From Nitrosopumilales archaeon (GTDB taxonomy: Archaea; Thermoproteota; Nitrososphaeria; Nitrososphaerales; Nitrosopumilaceae), in assembly GCA_025350175.1 (NCBI GenBank), contig JANXYF010000222.1, positions 1 through 19,502 of the forward strand: DNA of 19,502 nucleotides, read 5' to 3'. The translations under genes and the position numbers were made by a program. Position 1 is the first letter of the stretch. Every line of letters begins with the position of its first letter. Positions 15,183 through 19,502 of the stretch are shown here, piece after piece. The notes under the pieces were generated by a model, which saw only the letters and a program-made list of their open reading frames with translations, searched no databases and had not been told where the DNA came from.

Positions 15183-17115
15183 TTCTTAATTGTCTTTGAA
15201 TCTTTGCTAATTTATCTCGATATTCAATTGCATTTTCAAAATCTAATTCTTCTGCAAAACGCTTCATTGCAGTCTCGATTTCTATTGCAAGTGTTTGTAC
15301 ATCGTGTCTTGACATATGTTTTGTCTCATCTAGAACAATTGTCTGCTGTGGAATTGATTTTATGATTGAAGCTGGGGTGATTCCCATTTTCTGATTATGC
15401 TCTATCTGCTTGTTTCTTCTTCGTTCAGTTTCTGATATTGCATTTTTCATAGATTGAGTAATTCTATTGGCATACATTATGACCGAACCATCTAGATTTC
15501 TTGCAGCTCTCCCAAATGTCTGGATTAGACTAGTATCATTTCTCAAAAATCCTTCCTTGTCTGCATCTAGGATGGCAACAAGGGCAACTTCGGGTATGTC
15601 CAGACCTTCCCTTAGGAGATTTATGCCTACTAGGACATCAAACTCGCCTAGCCTTAACTGCCTGATGATCTCAGTTCTCTGAAGGTTTTCAATCTCTGAA
15701 TGTAGGTATCTTACCTTTACTTTATTTTTTGACAGATATTCTGCCAAGTCTTCTGCCATTCTTTTTGTTAGAGTTGTAACCAGAACACGCTGGTTTTTGT
15801 CAACTCGCTTTTTAATCTCTGATATTAAATCATCCATTTGGTTCTCTGTCTTTCTTACTTCGACTAGTGGATCCACAAGTCCTGTGGGTCTGATTAATTG
15901 CTCTACAATCTGGGAGCTTTTACTTTTTTCATAATCATTAGGTGTTGCAGAAACAAATATTGTATTTTTGATATATTTTTCAAATTCTTCAAACTTGAGC
16001 GGTCTGTTGTCAAATGCACTTGTTAGTCTAAAGCCATAATCAATTAGAGATTTTTTTCTTGTATGATCACCATTGTACATTCCATGTAATTGTGGCAAAG
16101 TAACATGCGACTCGTCAATTACTAGTAAAAAGTCCTCTCCAAAGAAATCTAGTAGACAAAAAGGAGGCTCACCAGGTGCTCTCCCATCAAAGTGTCTTGA
16201 ATAATTCTCAATGCCAGAGCAGTATCCCAATTCTTCAATCATTTCCAAGTCATACTTTGTTCTCATCTCCAATCTTTGTCTTTCAAGCTCTGGAAGTTCT
16301 GTTAGTCTTTGTTTGAGTTCATTTCTAATTAACTGGACTGCAGTCTTTCTTACATCTGCTGCAACTAGATAGTGTTTTGCCGGATAGATCTTGATTCTAG
16401 AGACTTGTTTTTTTACTTGAAGTGATACTGGGTCGCAAATTGTTATCTTGTCTATTTCATCTCCAAATAATGAAATTCTTACAATCGAGTCAGAGTATGC
16501 TGGAATTATATCGATTGTATCTCCCTTGATTCGAAATCTTCCTGCTAAAAGTTCGGTATCATTTCTGTCATATCGTGCATTGACTAGTTTTTTTATCAGT
16601 GTGCCCCTTCCAATATCTGTGCCCTTTTCTATGGTAATTGACATCTCTTCCCACTCACTAGGTGAGCCAAGTGAATAGATACATGATACTGTGGAGACTA
16701 TGATTGTAGGCTCTCCTGACAAGAGCATTGCAGTAGCTTCAAGACGCAACTTTTCTATCTTTTCGTTAATCTGAGTGTCTTTTTCGATATATGTGTCAGT
16801 TTGTGGAATATAGCTCTCGGGCTGATAATAGTCATAGTATGATACAAAATATCCAACATTATTTTTTGGAAAGAACTGTTTTAGTTCTGCATAAAGCTGA
16901 GCTGCCAAAGTTTTGTTGTGTGAAATGACCAGAGTCTTTTTTCCGGTTTGTGCAACTACGTTTGCCACTGTAAATGTCTTACCACTACCTGTTACTCCAA
17001 GTAATGTCTGGACTTGTTTTTTTCTTACTCCTTCTACTAATTTTTCTATGGCAACTGGCTGGTCCCCCGTTGGGGTAAATTCAGATACTAGCTCAAAGCT
17101 TGGATTTTCTAGCAA
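15175..17115 (-). CDS. uvrB: UvrABC excinuclease subunit B (damage-verification helicase)
   Basis: Receives DNA from UvrA, verifies the lesion with its beta-hairpin and recruits UvrC. The 646 residues are typical. Seen: FELVSEFTPTGDQPVAIEKL (11-30 region), Walker A GVTGSGKT (40-47), the tyrosine-rich beta-hairpin around residues 92-110 (YYDYYQPESYIPQTDTY), DESH (334-337), LIRPTGLVDP, the helicase motif LLREGLDIPEVALV, motif VI with QTFGRAARN and a C-terminal UVR motif (about 608-643) that binds UvrC. The TTG at 17115 is chosen because the nearby ATG at 17119 is out of frame and a TTTAAATT box lies about 28 nt upstream. It is the first gene of the uvrBAC operon. Confidence 0.98.
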   Translation of the reverse strand: MLENPSFELVSEFTPTGDQPVAIEKLVEGVRKKQVQTLLGVTGSGKTFTVANVVAQTGKKTLVISHNKTLAAQLYAELKQFFPKNNVGYFVSYYDYYQPESYIPQTDTYIEKDTQINEKIEKLRLEATAMLLSGEPTIIVSTVSCIYSLGSPSEWEEMSITIEKGTDIGRGTLIKKLVNARYDRNDTELLAGRFRIKGDTIDIIPAYSDSIVRISLFGDEIDKITICDPVSLQVKKQVSRIKIYPAKHYLVAADVRKTAVQLIRNELKQRLTELPELERQRLEMRTKYDLEMIEELGYCSGIENYSRHFDGRAPGEPPFCLLDFFGEDFLLVIDESHVTLPQLHGMYNGDHTRKKSLIDYGFRLTSAFDNRPLKFEEFEKYIKNTIFVSATPNDYEKSKSSQIVEQLIRPTGLVDPLVEVRKTENQMDDLISEIKKRVDKNQRVLVTTLTKRMAEDLAEYLSKNKVKVRYLHSEIENLQRTEIIRQLRLGEFDVLVGINLLREGLDIPEVALVAILDADKEGFLRNDTSLIQTFGRAARNLDGSVIMYANRITQSMKNAISETERRRNKQIEHNQKMGITPASIIKSIPQQTIVLDETKHMSRHDVQTLAIEIETAMKRFAEELDFENAIEYRDKLAKIQRQLRNE

Positions 17116-17170
17116 ACATTACAAATTGGTCTTGTTTCAAATTTAAAGCAATGGTACTTGTGATATGCTT
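17116..17170 (-). promoter_or_regulatory. Promoter region of the uvrBAC operon
   Basis: The 55-bp gap contains CTTTAAATTTG on the minus strand (17148-17138), an archaeal-style TATA element centred about 28 nt before the uvrB TTG. It implies a near-leaderless operon mRNA. Nothing resembling a bacterial LexA box was noticed. Confidence 0.45.
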
Positions 17171-17803
17171 TTACCAACTAGGCTCTTCAGAGACTTCTAG
17201 TCCATCCTTTGTTGTTTTAACCCCCATCATATTGACTGTATTTTTGGCAGTTGGAGTATTACGCTCTAGTATCTTTTTTGCAATAACAAGTCTTGTCTTT
17301 TTATCCATATGTTGGCCAATCTTGTACTTGCCTCGAATTGTGATTGGTACTACCTTGATTATTGCAACCTCTTCTACTACTGGCATGTGTGGGGTGAGTT
17401 TTTCATATCCTCCCTCTGGCTGGTATTTTTTCATTAATTCATTTAATGCCATTGCCTTTTCTTTTGTATCCAAGACCAGACTTGCGCTTCCCTTGATTAC
17501 AACGCTTATGTATAGAGTATCTGCCTGGGATGCATCAGTTGGAGATGAAAAATATGATGGCAAAAACTCTAGGCTGTGATCTACCTCAAAGCCAACTTTT
17601 GGATTTTTTGTTATATTTTCTAGCTTTTCACCTCTTGGATGAGAGTGCATGTATACTGCATCATTTGCATAGACAAAGTTCATTGGTATAATCTGAGGAA
17701 ATCCATCCTTGTCAATACTACACACTCTGCCTGTCTCTTGTTGGTTCAAAAATTCGATTATCTTTTCTTTAGATTTGATCTCTAATCTTCCTAGTAACTG
17801 CAC
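17171..17803 (-). CDS. Pyridoxamine-5'-phosphate-oxidase-like FMN-binding protein (NimA/COG3467-like)
   Basis: A 210-residue protein with the split beta-barrel of the PNPOx-like family. The N-terminal third shows the pattern GRVCSIDKDGFPQIIPMNFV, then VYMHSHPRGEKLENI and NPKVGFEV, as in NimA-type flavoproteins. A Gly-Tyr-rich stretch (QPEGGYEKL) follows a helix in the middle, and a basic C-terminal part (RGKYKIGQ, KKTRLVIAKK) completes the subunit. Members bind FMN or F420 and reduce varied substrates or bind cofactors; true PLP synthesis is not implied. The start is GTG at 17803, with AT-rich boxes at 17824-17831 or 17832-17839 upstream. It lies on the same strand as uvrB, 55 bp upstream, but uvrB has its own likely promoter. 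Confidence 0.82.
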   Translation of the reverse strand: MQLLGRLEIKSKEKIIEFLNQQETGRVCSIDKDGFPQIIPMNFVYANDAVYMHSHPRGEKLENITKNPKVGFEVDHSLEFLPSYFSSPTDASQADTLYISVVIKGSASLVLDTKEKAMALNELMKKYQPEGGYEKLTPHMPVVEEVAIIKVVPITIRGKYKIGQHMDKKTRLVIAKKILERNTPTAKNTVNMMGVKTTKDGLEVSEEPSW

Positions 17804-17854
17804 AAAAATTGTTACCAGCTATGATATTTGTGTATATAGTTTTTTAATAGATAA
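17804..17854. promoter_or_regulatory. Divergent promoter between flavoprotein and membrane-protein genes
   Basis: A 51-bp gap with the symmetrical TATATA at 17833-17838 and TTTTTAATAG at 17841-17850. The first could serve the leftward gene (about 32 nt from its GTG). The second suits a rightward mRNA beginning near 17872, which would favour the ATG at 17879 over that at 17855. Confidence 0.35.
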
Positions 17855-18286
17855 ATGCAAGTATGTTTAAGAAAAGACATGCAAAAGGATTATGTTTCCT
17901 CTAATGTTATAATTTCTATGATTGTAGGAGCCGTACTTGGATTTGCAAGTTACGTGTACAATCTCTTTGGATATACAATTCCGTCGTTTTTTTCAGTCTA
18001 TCTGAAAGAAATCGGAGCTGCAATAATCATGATGGCAGTATTTGTGTTTGCAATTGCATGGCTAATGAACGCAAAACCTCATAGACGACCACGAAGTTAC
18101 TTGGTCAAAGTCTTTGATATCTGTGGAGTAGAGACTCGACTTGATGGTATAAGGACTGAATTTAAGACACATGATGTTGCCTGGAGCTTTATGAAAGAGT
18201 ACAAGAAGGCATATCCTTTCTTTAACTTTGCATTGGTATCTGATCTTCCAAACTCTGAAAAGATGACTATATTTCGATATCTCTAG
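17855..18286 (+). CDS. Two-helix membrane protein of unknown function
   Basis: A 143-residue protein with two transmembrane segments: VIISMIVGAVLGFASYVYNL (about 18-37) and AAIIMMAVFVFAIAWLMNA (about 55-73). They are joined by a short outer loop (TIPSFFSVYLKEIG). The basic N-terminus and the KPHRRPR patch after helix 2 place both ends in the cytoplasm by the positive-inside rule. The C-terminal 65 residues form a small soluble domain (VKVFDICGVETRLDGIRTEF, then WSFMKEYKKAYPFFNFALVSDL) not recognised as any known family. An in-frame ATG at 17879 removes eight residues and better suits the likely TATA element. It is convergent with the LLM oxidoreductase gene across 33 bp. Confidence 0.7.
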   Translation: MQVCLRKDMQKDYVSSNVIISMIVGAVLGFASYVYNLFGYTIPSFFSVYLKEIGAAIIMMAVFVFAIAWLMNAKPHRRPRSYLVKVFDICGVETRLDGIRTEFKTHDVAWSFMKEYKKAYPFFNFALVSDLPNSEKMTIFRYL

Positions 18287-18319
18287 TCAGAAAATTTCTT
18301 TATTTTATAAAATTAAGTA
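18287..18319. terminator. Candidate bidirectional A/T terminator
   Basis: Between two convergent genes lies an AT-only-rich stretch with TTTCTTTATTTT (18295-18306) for the rightward transcript, AATTTTATAAAATAAA read leftward, and the palindrome TTTTATAAAA. Suitable for archaeal U-tract termination in both directions; not proven. Confidence 0.35.
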
Positions 18320-19405
18320 CTATTTTCTTGGATTGTTCTGATCTTTAAAGTACTTGAGTATTGTAGCCCCAAACTTGTCTATTGATGCAAAGTATCCTGA
18401 ACCCCAGAATCTTACAATAAAGTGATTGACACCTGCCTTCATGAATCTCTCAAAGACTGGAATGATATCATCTGGTGTGCCCATTCCTATTGATGAACGG
18501 GCTACACTATCTGGAATTGTCTGTGATGCTTCTCTCATCTTTACAATCCATTCTTGGTTTGACATGGAATATTCTGTAAAGTATTTCTTGAAATCAAATC
18601 CTGCAATATCTTCTATGCCATGAACCTTGAGAACTTCTGGTTTGAATAGACTTACCTTTACTGCATTTTTCATTTTTGCCCATGCGGCTTCTGCATCATC
18701 TGAAAAGTATACATCAATATCTACTGCATAGTTAAAGTTCTCATCTGTTCTTCCATTTTCTTTCATTGAATTCTTGATTACTTTTACATGGTCTTCGTAT
18801 AATTCTGGAGTGTAACCAATTGGGATCCATCCGTCCCCGTATTTGCCACAAAGTGCAAGTGTTCTTGGTGCGCCTGCTGCCATGTAGATTGGTGGTGCTG
18901 GTTGGCGAATACTTTTTGCTTGTAAACATGCTTCTTCTAACTGGTAAAATTCGCCCTTGAAGTTTACTCTATGATCTGGTGATGATTGGTAAAGTAATTT
19001 TATAACTTGCAATTGTTCTTCAAATCTTCCAACTGGTTTATCCCACTGGATCTTGAATTCTTTGAGATTTTGTGCCTCTCCTGCTCCGATACCTAAAGTT
19101 CCTCTTCCATGAGAAACTCTGTCAAGTGTAATTGATGCTAGTGCAATGTTTGATGGATGTCGTCTGACTGCATCTGTAACACATGTACCCAATTCTACCT
19201 TGTTTGTAACTGCAGCAATTGCAGAAAGCATGACCCATGGATCGTTAACTACTGCCTTGTCCCACTGGGGAACGTTGCTGTGGTCCATGTACCAAATAGA
19301 ATCGTATCCTGTCTTGTCAGCTAAAATACAGGCAGTAATGATCTGGTCTTCATTTAGCCCCAGTCGAGCGACGTTGAGTCCCTGCTGAATTCCAAATTTT
19401 AGCAT
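18320..19405 (-). CDS. LLM-class (luciferase-like) F420/flavin-dependent oxidoreductase, Mer-like
   Basis: A TIM-barrel oxidoreductase of the bacterial luciferase superfamily, which includes F420-dependent methylene-H4MPT reductase and F420-dependent glucose-6-phosphate dehydrogenase. Seen: MLKFGIQQGLNVARLGL at the first strand, YDSIWYMDHS, KVELGTCVTDAVRRHPSNIA, the cofactor loop GRGTLGIGAGEAQNL, PIYMAAGAPRTLALCGKYGDGWIP and the late NHFIVRFWGSG. The ATG at 19405 gives 361 residues and matches the usual family beginning; the frame stays open to a TTG at 19432 (370 residues), but the TATA-like CTTAAATATA box (19450-19441) would place the mRNA start near 19420, downstream of that TTG. Substrate cannot be set from sequence; a C1 or redox role with F420 is plausible in this lineage. 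Confidence 0.85.
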   Translation of the reverse strand: MLKFGIQQGLNVARLGLNEDQIITACILADKTGYDSIWYMDHSNVPQWDKAVVNDPWVMLSAIAAVTNKVELGTCVTDAVRRHPSNIALASITLDRVSHGRGTLGIGAGEAQNLKEFKIQWDKPVGRFEEQLQVIKLLYQSSPDHRVNFKGEFYQLEEACLQAKSIRQPAPPIYMAAGAPRTLALCGKYGDGWIPIGYTPELYEDHVKVIKNSMKENGRTDENFNYAVDIDVYFSDDAEAAWAKMKNAVKVSLFKPEVLKVHGIEDIAGFDFKKYFTEYSMSNQEWIVKMREASQTIPDSVARSSIGMGTPDDIIPVFERFMKAGVNHFIVRFWGSGYFASIDKFGATILKYFKDQNNPRK

Positions 19406-19502
19406 TCTATCCGAAATCCTCACATTAGTCAATTCTTTGATATATTTAAGTTTAGACTGGAAATCATAAGAAAAGAAAATTTAGAAAATAGACTTAGAGT
19501 CT
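19406..19502 (-). promoter_or_regulatory. Upstream region of the LLM oxidoreductase gene
   Basis: Contains CTTAAATATATC on the minus strand (19450-19439), a good archaeal TATA box whose start site would fall near 19420, about 15 nt before the ATG at 19405. A purine-rich tract (19468-19496) ends the window. No further gene is seen to 19502. Confidence 0.45.

Noticed and set aside
17117..17119. ATG as the uvrB start
   Set aside because: It is out of frame with the conserved N-terminus; the TTG at 17115 is in frame and correctly spaced from a TATA-like box.
17100..17579. 159-codon plus-strand frame opposite the flavoprotein gene
   Set aside because: It is a mirror of the PNPOx-like gene, whose frame has clear family motifs; the plus-strand product has none.
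1..19502. Defence island, prophage or transposon
   Set aside because: No integrase, transposase, toxin-antitoxin pair, restriction gene, Cas gene or terminal repeats were found; the genes are mainly metabolism, repair and envelope.

Overview
The window is AT-rich archaeal DNA that fits an ammonia-oxidising Nitrososphaerota (Thaumarchaeota), probably of the Nitrosopumilales. This is judged from protein content and promoter style, not from a database match. Many genes have an archaeal TATA-like box about 24-29 nt upstream of the start codon with almost no leader, and about half of the complete genes start with TTG or GTG. Two secreted proteins of uncertain function sit among housekeeping genes. 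No tRNA, rRNA, CRISPR array, insertion sequence or phage gene was seen. The longest gene-free stretch is 199 bp.

Layout. Positions 1-2520 hold the 3' part of carB (carbamoyl phosphate synthase large subunit). Next come a metallophosphoesterase (-), a very small SWIM zinc-finger protein (+) and a 99-residue unknown (-). From 4037 to 7738 lies a purine and one-carbon block: purD (+), 5-formyltetrahydrofolate cyclo-ligase and folD (- operon), a small cupin (+) and purN (-). PurN uses 10-formyl-tetrahydrofolate, which FolD and the cyclo-ligase help supply, so these genes belong to one metabolic theme although they are not a single transcript. From 7821 to 10780 three genes point rightward: a small secreted protein, a short beta-CASP metallo-beta-lactamase nuclease, and a secreted Ser/Thr/Asn-rich surface protein with an 81-bp internal tandem repeat.

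Positions 10790-17115 carry a complete bacterial-type nucleotide excision repair operon, uvrB-uvrA-uvrC, on the minus strand with overlapping ends. UvrC ends early and lacks the usual C-terminal helix-hairpin-helix domain. Upstream of it lie a pyridoxamine-phosphate-oxidase-like flavoprotein (-), a two-helix membrane protein (+) and a luciferase-like (LLM, F420/flavin) oxidoreductase (-).

Genes alternate strand often. There are six convergent pairs, several with zero or negative spacing, and several divergent pairs share very short promoter regions. The window is mostly ordinary core genome. The points most worth a second look are the UvrC truncation, the stand-alone SWIM protein, the interlocked promoters at 3271-3305, the two matching palindromes upstream of the nuclease gene and the surface-protein gene, and the repetitive surface protein.
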